A DNA stretch of 52,567 nucleotides from an uncultured Bacilli bacterium (GCA_944332435.1 CALVJW010000007.1:1-52567); one strand, 5' to 3'. Shown: positions 41,645 to 50,564, numbered from the stretch's first letter. Notes: generated by a model from the sequence alone, not told the origin. Numbers and translations are program-made.

Positions 41645-42243
41645 CTTACTTTTCGTTTCATTTTATTCATCGCTTTTTTTCGGTATTTTTTATTAAAAAT
41701 AAATAGAAGAACAACAATAATAATAGTAATAATAAGACATGCTATTTTTATATACTCTTTTGTTTGAATCAAAGAATCATTCCATTTTCCTTTTTTTTCT
41801 AATTTTGCTAAACTTTCTTCTTTTTGCAGTATTGCTGTATATTTATAATCATCATATAAATATGCTACCTCGGCATATCCTTTTTGAATTAATTCTTTTT
41901 GCAAAAGCGAGTCATCAACAAAAACCCAGGCAAGATGTCGATCATATTTATCTATTTTTTCTTTTCCATCATATTCTAATTCAATTTTATTTGCTTTTTT
42001 TAATTTGTTACAAGTATAGTTACTAGCTTCTTTTCCAAAAGGTTCTTCTCCTTTTTGTGGATGTTTTGTCTCAGGTGTATCAATCGCTAAAAAACGAACA
42101 GTAATTTCTTTTTGATTTAGTATTACTTTTGCCGTATCTCCATCAACACACTTTGAAAAGGTAACAGGTATTTTATCGGTAGTTGCATAAATCATTGGTG
42201 TATACAAGAAGAAAAAAAGAACGAAAATTAATATTTTTTTCAT
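41620..42243 (-). CDS. Membrane-anchored thermonuclease (staphylococcal nuclease fold)
   Basis: This is an SNase-family endonuclease, outside the cell or on the surface. With the start at 42243 (GGTGATGAT upstream) it has 207 residues; an upstream in-frame Met at 42324 is less likely. It has an N-terminal signal helix (about 3-20), the catalytic motifs VDGDTAKV, RFLAIDTPET and KYDRHLAWVF, and a C-terminal membrane helix with a Lys/Arg-rich tail (about 168-207). The added C-terminal anchor distinguishes it from secreted Nuc. A possible minus-strand -10, TATAAT (42264-42259), lies upstream. Confidence 0.87.
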   Translation of the reverse strand: MKKILIFVLFFFLYTPMIYATTDKIPVTFSKCVDGDTAKVILNQKEITVRFLAIDTPETKHPQKGEEPFGKEASNYTCNKLKKANKIELEYDGKEKIDKYDRHLAWVFVDDSLLQKELIQKGYAEVAYLYDDYKYTAILQKEESLAKLEKKGKWNDSLIQTKEYIKIACLIITIIIVVLLFIFNKKYRKKAMNKMKRKVRKKISNLV

Positions 42244-42356
42244 ATCATCACCATTTTCATTATATAACAAATAAAAATGAAACAAAATAGTATTTTGTAA
42301 ATAGATTGTTAAGTGAAGAAACAAACATAATTTATAAAAATATTACCTTTTTGCTA

Positions 42357-42362
42357 TATAAT
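42357..42362 (+). promoter_or_regulatory. -10 box before the hypothetical gene at 42389
   Basis: TATAAT (42357-42362) is preceded by TTTTTGC and is about 10 bases from a G-rich ribosome binding site. No clear -35 is seen. Confidence 0.45.
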
Positions 42363-42388
42363 AATTGGAAAACGGGGCGGGAAATAAC

Positions 42389-43564
42389 ATGATATTAAAT
42401 AATTCGATTGAATCTTTAAATAAGGAAACAGAAAATTTTATAGCTATCTATGAATATTTCGCAAAACAAAAAATTGATAAAGCACATTTATTTTCTAATA
42501 TGAAACATATTCAAACTTTTTATATAAAATTAACAGATTTATTAGAAGAAAATGAAACTGTTTTTGATGACAAAGAAATATATAATGATATATTAAATAG
42601 AATATTGCAGACAATTTTAATTTTTAATAAATTGGAGGATTATACGCGGTTAGCTATTGCAAAAGAAAAAGAAAATAATAATATGTTAATTGTGACACCA
42701 CAAATATTAAGAAATGCCAAAGCAGGAAGTAAATATAAAACAAGTTCTAATTATCCCATGAATCGAAAAAAACTTATTTTAAGTAATATTAGATTATCTT
42801 ATTATACTTTTCAAGCCAATTTTAAAAATTTAGAATGGGTTTTAGTGGATGAAACAACAAAATCACATTCATTTCAAATTGCAGAATATATGTTGCCTCA
42901 TTTATTAGAGATTGAATTATCAGATGAGTTATTAAAGTATTTTTCTTTAAAAAATAAAAATTTTCCAAGAAAGACAGGAAAAATAAATCATAATTTAATA
43001 TTAAGAATTATGACAGAAAAACAAAATTATTCAAAGTTGGCAGAAGTAAATCCAAAAACTAAAAAATGTCATTTCAATTTTGATAAGTTGAGTGCTAAAA
43101 ATTATATTTTTCAACAATTTTGTGATTTTAATCAACCAAAACAAATTGTCGTAGGAGGTCATAAAAAAAATAGTACATTAAAATCTGACTTTTTTGTTTT
43201 GAAACCATCAATGTTGAGAGAACATTACTGTTGTATGGGATTTGCTAAATCAAAGGGTAGTAGATATGCGGAATCATCATTGTTAGTAAAAAATCATGAT
43301 TTAGAGGGAGAAAATCATCTGATTACTTCTATTTATAAAAAAACAAAACGAGAAGAAGAACAGTATAAACCTGTTGCTATCTACTCTGTATCAGAACAAT
43401 TAAATTTATTATCGGAAATGTTTGGCGATGATAGTTTTGGAGCACATGACGATGGAAGTTTACTTCACTATTACTATGACACAATGGAAATATCTGAAAA
43501 ATTTAAAAAATTACCAACAAAAATCGAAAATTTAACGATGGATGCAGATAAAAAGATAGTGTAA
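42389..43564 (+). CDS. Hypothetical protein
   Basis: This is a 391-residue soluble protein, Lys/Asn/Leu-rich, with no membrane segment or signal peptide, and no family that I recognise. The C-terminal part has a Cys-Cys (EHYCCMGFAKSKGSRYAESSL region) and an acidic stretch (MFGDDSFGAHDDGS) that might bind metal. ATG 42389 is chosen over TTG 42365 because of the G-rich GGGGCGGG ribosome binding site, which is unusual in this AT-rich DNA. It has its own -10 box and stands alone before typA. Confidence 0.65.
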   Translation: MILNNSIESLNKETENFIAIYEYFAKQKIDKAHLFSNMKHIQTFYIKLTDLLEENETVFDDKEIYNDILNRILQTILIFNKLEDYTRLAIAKEKENNNMLIVTPQILRNAKAGSKYKTSSNYPMNRKKLILSNIRLSYYTFQANFKNLEWVLVDETTKSHSFQIAEYMLPHLLEIELSDELLKYFSLKNKNFPRKTGKINHNLILRIMTEKQNYSKLAEVNPKTKKCHFNFDKLSAKNYIFQQFCDFNQPKQIVVGGHKKNSTLKSDFFVLKPSMLREHYCCMGFAKSKGSRYAESSLLVKNHDLEGENHLITSIYKKTKREEEQYKPVAIYSVSEQLNLLSEMFGDDSFGAHDDGSLLHYYYDTMEISEKFKKLPTKIENLTMDADKKIV

Positions 43565-43568
43565 AATA

Positions 43569-43598
43569 TTTACACAAATTATAAAAATATGATATAAT
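43569..43598 (+). promoter_or_regulatory. Promoter of typA
   Basis: TTTACA (43569-43574) and TATAAT (43593-43598) have an 18-base spacer, with an extended TG at 43590. Confidence 0.82.
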
Positions 43599-43630
43599 AG
43601 TCCAGTTATTAAGGACGAGGGAAGTGTTTT

Positions 43631-45448
43631 ATGAGAAAAATTAGAAATATTGCTATTATAGCCCATGTAGACCACGGAAAAACGACATTAGTAGATAAGA
43701 TGCTTAAAATGTCAGGAACTTTTAGAGAAAATGAAGATCTTAGTGATTTATCAATGGATTCTAATGCGATTGAGCGTGAAAGAGGAATTACGATTCTTGC
43801 TAAGACGACAGCAATTGATTATAAAGATTACCATATTAATATTTTAGATACCCCAGGACATGCTGACTTTGGTGGAGAAGTAGAACGTATTATGAATATG
43901 GTAGATGGTGTATTATTAGTTGTTGATGCATATGAGGGAACAATGCCACAAACAAGATTTGTATTAAAGAAAGCTTTAGAAGCAGGAGTGGTACCAATTG
44001 TTGTAGTCAATAAAATTGATAAACCTGCAGCTAGACCTAGTGAAGTAGTAGATGAAGTGATGGATTTATTCATTGAACTAGGAGCTGATTTAGAACAATT
44101 GGAATTCCCAGTAGTATATGCTTCAGCATTAGCTGGAACAACGAGCTTAGATCCAGATGTTACAACACAAAAAGAAACAATGGATCCAATTTTAGATATG
44201 ATAGTAGAACATATTCCAGCACCAGATACTGAAACAGAGGGTGGATTACAATTTCAACCAGCATTATTAGATTATAATGATTTTGTTGGAAGAATTGGAA
44301 TTGGTCGCATTAAAAGAGGAAAAATTAAAGTAAATGAAATGGTATCTTGTGTTAGATTAGATGGAAGTATTAAACAGTTCCGTGTACAAAAGATGTTTGG
44401 TTATGTTGGATATAAAAGAGTAGAAATTACGGAAGCAGAAGCAGGAGATATTATTGCTATTGCGGGACTTCCAGATATTGAAGTAGGAGAGACTGTTTGT
44501 ACAGTGGGTCAAGAAGAAGCTTTACCATTACTTCGTATCGATGAACCAACATTACAAATGACATTTGGTGTTAATACTTCTCCTTTTGTTGGACGTGAAG
44601 GAAAATTACTAACAGCTCGTAAGATAGAAGAAAGATTATTAAAAGAAGCAGAACGCGATGTAAGTTTAAAAGTGGAACCAAATGATTTAGAGTCTTTTAC
44701 TGTATCAGGACGTGGAGAATTACATTTATCAATTTTAATTGAAAATATGCGTCGTGAAGGTTTCGAACTTCAAGTATCAAAACCAGAAGTTATTGTAAAA
44801 GAAATTAATGGGGAACAATGTGAACCTTATGAAGATGTTCAAATCGATGTACCAGAAGAATATGTTGGAAGTGTTATAGAAGCATTAGGAAATCGTGAAG
44901 GAATTATGGAAAACATGGCACATCATGAAAATCAAGTACGATTAAATTATACAATTCCATCACGTGGTTTAATTGGTTTCTCAACAGAATTTATGACAAT
45001 GACAAAAGGATATGGTTTAATCAATCATACATTCAAAGATTATCGTAAAATGGCTTCAAAAATGGTTGGAGAAAGAAAACTTGGAGTTCTTGTCTCTATG
45101 GAAAATGGAAAAGCAACTGCTTATGCATTAGGTCAATTAGAAGATCGTGGAGTTATGTTTATTGAACCAGGTACTGAAGTATATGAAGGTATGATTGTTG
45201 GTGAACATTCTCATGATAACGATTTAGCAGTTAATGTTGTAAAAGGAAAAAAATTAACCAATACACGTGCATCAGGAAGTGACCATACAGTCGTATTAAA
45301 AAGACCAAGATTAATGTCTCTAGAAACTTGCCTAGATTATATTAATAGTGATGAGCTAGTAGAAGTTACTCCGGCAGGATTCCGATTAAGAAAAAAAATA
45401 TTGAATACAGCAGAACGTAAAAAGAAAGAAGGAAAAAAACAAGCTTAG
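43631..45448 (+). CDS. typA: Translational GTPase TypA/BipA
   Basis: TypA is a ribosome-binding GTPase related to EF-G, with roles in 50S assembly and stress or cold response. The 605 residues include the G1 HVDHGKTT, G2 RGITI, G3 DTPGHADF and G4 NKIDKPAARP motifs, a beta-barrel domain, EF-G-like domains III and V, and the TypA-specific C-terminal domain (SRGLIGFSTEFMT onward). The full family length is present. It is a single-gene unit that ends in a strong terminator. Confidence 0.96.
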   Translation: MRKIRNIAIIAHVDHGKTTLVDKMLKMSGTFRENEDLSDLSMDSNAIERERGITILAKTTAIDYKDYHINILDTPGHADFGGEVERIMNMVDGVLLVVDAYEGTMPQTRFVLKKALEAGVVPIVVVNKIDKPAARPSEVVDEVMDLFIELGADLEQLEFPVVYASALAGTTSLDPDVTTQKETMDPILDMIVEHIPAPDTETEGGLQFQPALLDYNDFVGRIGIGRIKRGKIKVNEMVSCVRLDGSIKQFRVQKMFGYVGYKRVEITEAEAGDIIAIAGLPDIEVGETVCTVGQEEALPLLRIDEPTLQMTFGVNTSPFVGREGKLLTARKIEERLLKEAERDVSLKVEPNDLESFTVSGRGELHLSILIENMRREGFELQVSKPEVIVKEINGEQCEPYEDVQIDVPEEYVGSVIEALGNREGIMENMAHHENQVRLNYTIPSRGLIGFSTEFMTMTKGYGLINHTFKDYRKMASKMVGERKLGVLVSMENGKATAYALGQLEDRGVMFIEPGTEVYEGMIVGEHSHDNDLAVNVVKGKKLTNTRASGSDHTVVLKRPRLMSLETCLDYINSDELVEVTPAGFRLRKKILNTAERKKKEGKKQA

Positions 45449-45460
45449 GCTTGTTTTTTG
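45437..45460 (+). terminator. Intrinsic terminator of typA
   Basis: AAACAAGC (45437-45444) and GCTTGTTT (45449-45456) form a perfect 8-bp stem with a TTAG loop that includes the stop codon, followed by T residues. Confidence 0.9.
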
Positions 45461-45469
45461 TATATAAAA

Positions 45470-45703
45470 TTATGATGATTCTTCGTCAAAAAAGTTGGCA
45501 ATTGGTACTTCCAATTGATCTGCAATTTGTTTTAGTGTATCAATTGAAATAGATTGATAAGTAGTTGATTCTAATTTTGCAATAAAACTTTCACTTAATA
45601 ATAAACTTTCCGCTAATTCTCTTTGTGTAATTCTTTTTTTCTTTCGATATTTTTTAATGTTTTTTCCAATTACATTATAAATGTCATATTGCTTTTCCTT
45701 CAT
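45470..45703 (-). CDS. XRE-family transcriptional regulator
   Basis: This small one-domain regulator (77 residues) has a Cro/C1-type helix-turn-helix: TQRELAESLLLSESFIAKLES, with a preceding basic KKYRKKKRI stretch. It lacks any ligand-binding part. ATG 45703 is chosen because AGGTG lies 6-7 bases before it; GTG 45712 and ATG 45709 are in frame but too close. It is divergent from the SDR gene at 45865, with a palindrome between them, so it may regulate that gene and itself. Confidence 0.85.
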   Translation of the reverse strand: MKEKQYDIYNVIGKNIKKYRKKKRITQRELAESLLLSESFIAKLESTTYQSISIDTLKQIADQLEVPIANFFDEESS

Positions 45704-45749
45704 ATCCATCACCTACTTCTATTTTCTCATATAGGACACTTTTAAATGA

Positions 45750-45764
45750 TAGACGATTAGTCTA
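45750..45764. promoter_or_regulatory. Palindrome between the XRE and SDR genes
   Basis: TAGAC (45750-45754) and GTCTA (45760-45764) are perfect inverted 5-base arms around 5 bases, a typical operator for a small helix-turn-helix dimer. It lies about 45 bases from the XRE start and upstream of the SDR promoter. Confidence 0.4.
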
Positions 45765-45811
45765 ACTGTAATATGGTAAAAACTTAAATTTTTATAGTTT
45801 TATATTTTGAT

Positions 45812-45840
45812 TTGAAAATAATAAAGAGTTGTGATATGAT
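45812..45840 (+). promoter_or_regulatory. Promoter of the SDR gene
   Basis: TTGAAA (45812-45817) and TATGAT (45835-45840) have a 17-base spacer with an extended TG. Confidence 0.75.
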
Positions 45841-45864
45841 AGAAACATAATAGGAGTTGGTAAG

Positions 45865-46653
45865 ATGAAACTAGAAGGAAAAGTTGCTGTTGTTACAGGT
45901 GGAGCAATGGGAAATGGAAAAGGAATTGTCGATGTATTTTTAAAATATGGAGCCAAAGTAATTATTTTAGATTATTCTGATAATTTACGTGATATTATTG
46001 CTGAATATCGTGAAAAACAATTACCAGTAGGAGCTTACAAAGTTGATATCCGTGATAAAAAATTAATTTTTTCATGTATTAATGATATTGTAAAACGCTT
46101 TGGTAAAATTGATATTTTAGTAAATAATGCCGGAGTAGCAAAATTAGTTCCATTTGTGGATATGACAGACGAAGTAAGAGATTTTCACTTTGATGTTAAT
46201 ATCAAAGGTACTTGGAATGTAACACAAGCAGTAGTACCACATATGAAAAATCAAAAGTATGGTAAAATTGTTAACTTATCGAGTGTAACTGGGCCTATGG
46301 TAGCAGATGCTGGTGAAGTTGCGTATGCGACTACAAAGGCAGCTTTAATTGGTTTTACAAAAGGTCTTGCTATGGAAGTAGTAAAAGATGGAATTACAGT
46401 AAATGCAATTTGTCCTGGATATATCATGACACCGATGGTAGAAGGAATTGCAAAGGATACTAACGCTCAAAATCCAGAAGAAGTAGTAAAAGGAATTGCC
46501 GCCGGAATTCCAATGGGAAGACTTGGTACAATAGAGGAACTTGGAGAACTTGCGGCATTCTTAGCTAGTGATGAGTCAAGTTATATCACAGGAACAAGTG
46601 TTGTAATTGATGGAGCAAGTACGCTACCAGAAACAATGAGTGTTGGTGTATAA
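45865..46653 (+). CDS. Short-chain dehydrogenase/reductase
   Basis: This is an NAD(P)-dependent oxidoreductase of the classical SDR family. The 262 residues have the cofactor motif TGGAMGNGKGI, NNAGVA, a catalytic serine in NLSSVTGP, YATTK (Tyr and Lys), and CPGYIMTP. The substrate is unknown; sugar alcohols or hydroxyacids are possible. The next gene is a zinc alcohol dehydrogenase with its own promoter, so the pair may act in one polyol or sugar-acid pathway, but this is inference. Confidence 0.85.
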   Translation: MKLEGKVAVVTGGAMGNGKGIVDVFLKYGAKVIILDYSDNLRDIIAEYREKQLPVGAYKVDIRDKKLIFSCINDIVKRFGKIDILVNNAGVAKLVPFVDMTDEVRDFHFDVNIKGTWNVTQAVVPHMKNQKYGKIVNLSSVTGPMVADAGEVAYATTKAALIGFTKGLAMEVVKDGITVNAICPGYIMTPMVEGIAKDTNAQNPEEVVKGIAAGIPMGRLGTIEELGELAAFLASDESSYITGTSVVIDGASTLPETMSVGV

Positions 46654-46680
46654 AATAACAGAGATTCTGTTATTTTTTAT
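46652..46680 (+). terminator. Intrinsic terminator after the SDR gene
   Basis: AAAATAACAGA (46652-46662) and TCTGTTATTTT (46666-46676) form an 11-bp stem with a 3-base loop; the T run continues. Confidence 0.88.
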
Positions 46681-46786
46681 TTATGTGAAAGTAATAATAA
46701 TAGTAATTTTATAAAATATTTTTTGAAAAATTTATGTCAATTATAGTAAAGAACATATAGTTTAATTAATTACCATAGAAAAAGTG

Positions 46787-46795
46787 TGTTACAAT
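46787..46795 (+). promoter_or_regulatory. Extended -10 of the zinc dehydrogenase gene
   Basis: TGTTACAAT (46787-46795) ends 6 bases before the AGAGGTGAT ribosome binding site. No good -35 is seen. Confidence 0.45.
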
Positions 46796-46813
46796 GAAAT
46801 TAGAGGTGATAGA

Positions 46814-47839
46814 ATGCGAGCAGCAACATTAGTAGATAAAAGAAAAATTGAATTAAAAGAAATAGAAGAAACAACTGCTAAATCAGGTGAGGTTTTAATC
46901 CATGTATTGAAATCAGGAATCTGTGGTTCTGATTTACATGCTTTTGAAATGGGTCAACCATCTGGAGTAATATTAGGTCATGAATTTTGTGGAACTGTAC
47001 TAGATCCAGGAAATCGTACTGATTTAAAAGAAGGAGATATGGTAACAGCATTACCAATTTCACCATGTGGACATTGTCCAGCTTGTACAAGTGGAAATCC
47101 ACAATATTGTAAAGAAACATGGAAAGAAGCAGTAGGATTATCGTTGAGTCATCCGGGAGGATTAACGAATAAAATTAGTGTAAGAGAAGATATGGTTATA
47201 AAAGTACCAGAAAATGTTCTTCCAGAAGAAATGGCAATGGTAGAACCAACTGCCGTAGCATTACATGGTGTACACTTAGCTGATATAAAATTGGGTCAAA
47301 AAGTGCTAGTTATAGGTGGAGGAATTATCGGATTAATTAGTGCAATGTTAGCCAAAAAAGAAGGTGCAAGTTTTGTCGCTGTTAGTGAAACAAATCCATA
47401 TCGTGGTGAAAAAGCACTATCGCTTGGTGTAGCCGATAAATATTATGATGCAACGAAAGAAGATATGATGGTTGAAGTAATGAAAGATACAGGTTCTGGA
47501 TTTGACGTTGTAATCGAATGTTGTGGGAATGCAAATGCAGTAACAAGCTCTCTTTTAACGGTAAGACCAGGAGGAACAGTGGTGTTAGTGGGAGTAGCAA
47601 CAGGACCAATATCTATTCCAACTGTAATTGCTGTTATGAACGAGTTAACTGTAAAAGGAGCAATTGCTTATACCAAAGAAGAATTTGAAACTTGTATGCA
47701 ACTAATTGCATCAAAACAAATTGAAGTAATGAAATTTGTTGATGATATCATTTCATTAGAAAATGTACAGTCAGCATATGAAAGATTATTAAGTGGAAAA
47801 GATGATGCAGTAAAAATCTTAGTAGATCCAAACAAATAA
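46814..47839 (+). CDS. Zinc-dependent medium-chain alcohol dehydrogenase
   Basis: This NAD(P)-dependent MDR enzyme has 341 residues. The catalytic zinc site is seen in GICGSD and GHEFCG. The four-cysteine structural zinc loop is CGHCPACTSGNPQYC, and the cofactor motif is VIGGGIIGL. It resembles sorbitol, threonine and butanediol dehydrogenases, but the substrate cannot be fixed. ATG 46814, behind AGAGGTGAT, is preferred over GTG 46784. Confidence 0.87.
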   Translation: MRAATLVDKRKIELKEIEETTAKSGEVLIHVLKSGICGSDLHAFEMGQPSGVILGHEFCGTVLDPGNRTDLKEGDMVTALPISPCGHCPACTSGNPQYCKETWKEAVGLSLSHPGGLTNKISVREDMVIKVPENVLPEEMAMVEPTAVALHGVHLADIKLGQKVLVIGGGIIGLISAMLAKKEGASFVAVSETNPYRGEKALSLGVADKYYDATKEDMMVEVMKDTGSGFDVVIECCGNANAVTSSLLTVRPGGTVVLVGVATGPISIPTVIAVMNELTVKGAIAYTKEEFETCMQLIASKQIEVMKFVDDIISLENVQSAYERLLSGKDDAVKILVDPNK

Positions 47840-47849
47840 AAGTAATAAT

Positions 47850-47888
47850 AGTTATTTTGAAGGAAAATCTTTAGAATAACTTTTTTTT
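47850..47888 (+). terminator. Terminator after the zinc dehydrogenase gene
   Basis: AGTTATT (47850-47856) and AATAACT (47875-47881) pair around an 18-base loop that itself can form a small AAG/CTT stem; a run of T follows. Confidence 0.7.
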
Positions 47889-47889
47889 A

Positions 47890-47898
47890 TGATACAAT
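47890..47898 (+). promoter_or_regulatory. Extended -10 of the ABC-F gene
   Basis: TGATACAAT (47890-47898) lies about 10 bases before TTAGGAGGTGA. No strong -35 is seen. Confidence 0.5.
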
Positions 47899-47921
47899 AA
47901 TAGAGTTTAGGAGGTGAGAAA

Positions 47922-49547
47922 ATGCGAGGAGAACATTTATATTTAAATTTTAATAATGAAGTGATATATGATGATGCTAATTTTTTTATTAATGATCAAG
48001 ATAAAGTAGGAATTGTTGGTGTTAACGGAGCTGGAAAAACTACACTATTAAAAGTAATATTAAAAGAGCAAGAATTATCTAGTGGAAAAGTGATGATTAG
48101 TAAAAATAAACGAATTGGTTATCTACCACAGGAAATTAAAGTAGAAGAAAATATTTCCGTTTTAGATTACTTGTTACAAGCACGACCAATTGAAAAATTA
48201 CAAACAAAATTACATCAATTATACGAAGATGTTGCGATTGAAGAAAGTGAAACGAAACAGAGAAAAATATTAAAACAGATTGGTGATGTACAAGAACAAT
48301 TAGAATATTATGATTGTTATAATGCAGAGAATATTTTATTTGAAATGATTGCAAAAATGGAGATTGATGACAGTCTTCTTGATAAAAATATGATGGAGTT
48401 GTCTGGAGGTCAAAAATCAAAAATCGCATTTGCTCATTTACTATATTCTAATCCTGAAATTATGCTTTTAGATGAACCAACGAACCATTTAGATCAAGAT
48501 ACAAGGGAATATATTACAAATTATTTAAAAAATTATAAGGGAATGGTTCTAATTATTTCTCATGATATTGAATTTTTAAATGCAATCATTAATAAAGTAA
48601 TGCATATTGATAAGGTTGAACATAAAATTAAAATGTATGATGGAAATTATTATGATTACCAGAAGAAAGCAAAGCAGGCAAAAGATTTAAAAGCGCGATT
48701 AATAGAAAAACAAGAAAGAGAAGAAAAAAAATTACGTGATATCGTTCTTTTGTATTCTAATTCTTCAGGAAAGAGAAAAAGGATGGCACAAAGTAGAGAA
48801 AAACAATTAGATAAAATGAGGAAGAATAAACTTACAATGGAAAAAGAATATAAACGTGTTAAATTAAATCTGAAACCAAATCGTGAAGGTTCAAAGATAC
48901 CAGTTAAAGTTAATAATGTTTCCTTTCATTATCCAGAACAACAAGATATTATTAGAGATTTATCGTTTGTAATTCAAAATAGAGAACGGTTTTTAATTGT
49001 TGGACATAATGGAGTTGGAAAAAGTACACTATTAAAATTATTGGTAAATCAATTGACTCCTCAAGAAGGAAATATTTGGTTTGGTAGTAAAACTGATATT
49101 GCTTATTATGCACAAGAGCAAGAATTATTAGATCCAGATAAAACAATTTTAGAAAATATTGATAGTAAAGAATACAGTGAAAAAGAACTGCGAACAGTTC
49201 TTGGTAGTTTTTTATTCTATGGTGATGATGTTTTTAAAAAAATATCAGTTTTATCACCTGGTGAAAAAGCGCGTGTTAGTCTTTGTAAAATAATGTTAAA
49301 AAAAGCAAATTTATTATTGTTGGATGAACCAACAAATCATTTGGATCCAGAAACACAAAGTTTAATTGCAGAAAATTTTAAACATTATGAGGGAACCATT
49401 ATTGTTGTCAGCCATAACCCCGCATTTGTTGATGCAATTGATGTAGATCGTATGCTGTTACTTCCAAGTGGAAAAATTGTGAATTATAATATTGATACAG
49501 TAAAAAAATATTATTTAGAAAATACTAGTGAAGATGCTTACGAATAA
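47922..49547 (+). CDS. ABC-F family ATPase
   Basis: This soluble tandem ATPase binds ribosomes; members act in translation, some in antibiotic resistance. The 541 residues contain two ABC domains: Walker A GVNGAGKTT with signature LSGGQKSK and DEPTNHLD, then GHNGVGKST with the variant signature LSPGEKAR and DEPTNHLD. Between them is a Lys/Arg-rich helical linker (about 245-325), the P-site tRNA interaction motif. No membrane domain gene is adjacent. It is a housekeeping type rather than an obvious resistance type, which is inference. Its 3' end overlaps the convergent ddl gene by 23 bases. Confidence 0.9.
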   Translation: MRGEHLYLNFNNEVIYDDANFFINDQDKVGIVGVNGAGKTTLLKVILKEQELSSGKVMISKNKRIGYLPQEIKVEENISVLDYLLQARPIEKLQTKLHQLYEDVAIEESETKQRKILKQIGDVQEQLEYYDCYNAENILFEMIAKMEIDDSLLDKNMMELSGGQKSKIAFAHLLYSNPEIMLLDEPTNHLDQDTREYITNYLKNYKGMVLIISHDIEFLNAIINKVMHIDKVEHKIKMYDGNYYDYQKKAKQAKDLKARLIEKQEREEKKLRDIVLLYSNSSGKRKRMAQSREKQLDKMRKNKLTMEKEYKRVKLNLKPNREGSKIPVKVNNVSFHYPEQQDIIRDLSFVIQNRERFLIVGHNGVGKSTLLKLLVNQLTPQEGNIWFGSKTDIAYYAQEQELLDPDKTILENIDSKEYSEKELRTVLGSFLFYGDDVFKKISVLSPGEKARVSLCKIMLKKANLLLLDEPTNHLDPETQSLIAENFKHYEGTIIVVSHNPAFVDAIDVDRMLLLPSGKIVNYNIDTVKKYYLENTSEDAYE

Positions 49548-50520
49548 GCGTTGTAAGTAAAGATGGATAAGATATACCATTTGATTCTAATAACTTTGGA
49601 TACATACTAATTGTTGTGAATCCAGGTAACGTATTAATTTCATTTAGGTATATTTTTTTTGTTTCTTTTTCATAGAAAAAATCGACTCTGGCTAAATTTT
49701 TACATCCTAAAGTTTGAAATGCTTTTTTCGCATATTCTTGAATTTTAAGTTTAACATCATTAGAAATATTTGCTGGAATTAAGGTAATAGATTCTTTATT
49801 TTCATATTTTGCATTATAATCATAAAATTCATTAGCTGGAATAATTTCTCCAATGTCAGATGTAGTAATATGATCTGTTTCCAATATTGCACATTCTAGT
49901 TCTTGACCAGTAATAAAGGGTTCTATTAATATTTTATTATCATAAATACTAGCTTTTTTAATTTTATCATCTAACTCTGCTACATTTTTTGCAACACTAA
50001 TACCAATCGAAGAACCTCCGTTTGCCGGCTTTACAATCATAGGAAAATCAATTTGATAGATAACATCTTCAATCATATAATCATTTGCGTCAATACTAAC
50101 ATACGGAAGTACAGGTATCCCTGATTGTTCTAATAAAATTTTAGAATATACTTTATCCATAGCAATCGCACTTGCTAGTGGTGGACATCCTATATAAGGA
50201 ATATGGAATAATTCTAACATTCCCTGTAATTTTCCGTCTTCCCCATCTTTTCCATGTAAAATTGGTAGTACAACATCAAAATAAGATAAATATTTTATAA
50301 TATTAAAAATATCGTCCTGTTCATGTTTTTCTATCCAATTATTTTGAGTTAATAAATCAAAGTCACCGTCAAATTTATACCAAGTATTATCTTTTGAAAT
50401 ATATACTAAAGATACATCATATAAAGATTTTTCAATATGTTCATAAACTGATTTTGCAGATTGAATGGAAACATCATGTTCACTTGAAGTCCCACCAAAT
50501 AATATTACAACTTGTTTCAT
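49525..50520 (-). CDS. ddl: D-alanine--D-alanine ligase
   Basis: Ddl makes the D-Ala-D-Ala end of the peptidoglycan stem peptide in an ATP-dependent ATP-grasp reaction. The 331 residues have VVILFGGTSSEHDVS, LHGKDGEDGKLQG, MIVKPANGGSSIGIS and LNEINTLPGFTTISMYP. In the omega loop the residue after NAK is Tyr (YNAKY), the form usual for D-Ala specificity, so vancomycin susceptibility of this step is inferred; Phe would suggest D-Ala-D-Lac. The GGGGG ribosome binding site precedes the ATG. It overlaps the ABC-F gene tail-to-tail. Confidence 0.94.
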   Translation of the reverse strand: MKQVVILFGGTSSEHDVSIQSAKSVYEHIEKSLYDVSLVYISKDNTWYKFDGDFDLLTQNNWIEKHEQDDIFNIIKYLSYFDVVLPILHGKDGEDGKLQGMLELFHIPYIGCPPLASAIAMDKVYSKILLEQSGIPVLPYVSIDANDYMIEDVIYQIDFPMIVKPANGGSSIGISVAKNVAELDDKIKKASIYDNKILIEPFITGQELECAILETDHITTSDIGEIIPANEFYDYNAKYENKESITLIPANISNDVKLKIQEYAKKAFQTLGCKNLARVDFFYEKETKKIYLNEINTLPGFTTISMYPKLLESNGISYPSLLTTLIRKHLH

Positions 50521-50564
50521 TTTATACCCCCATATTAGTATATGATGATCGTGTATAAAATAGT

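Noticed and set aside
42244-42324. Longer N-terminus for the thermonuclease
   Set aside because: The added 27 residues have no ribosome binding site and would place the signal helix away from the N-terminus; the ATG at 42243 has GGTGATGAT before it.
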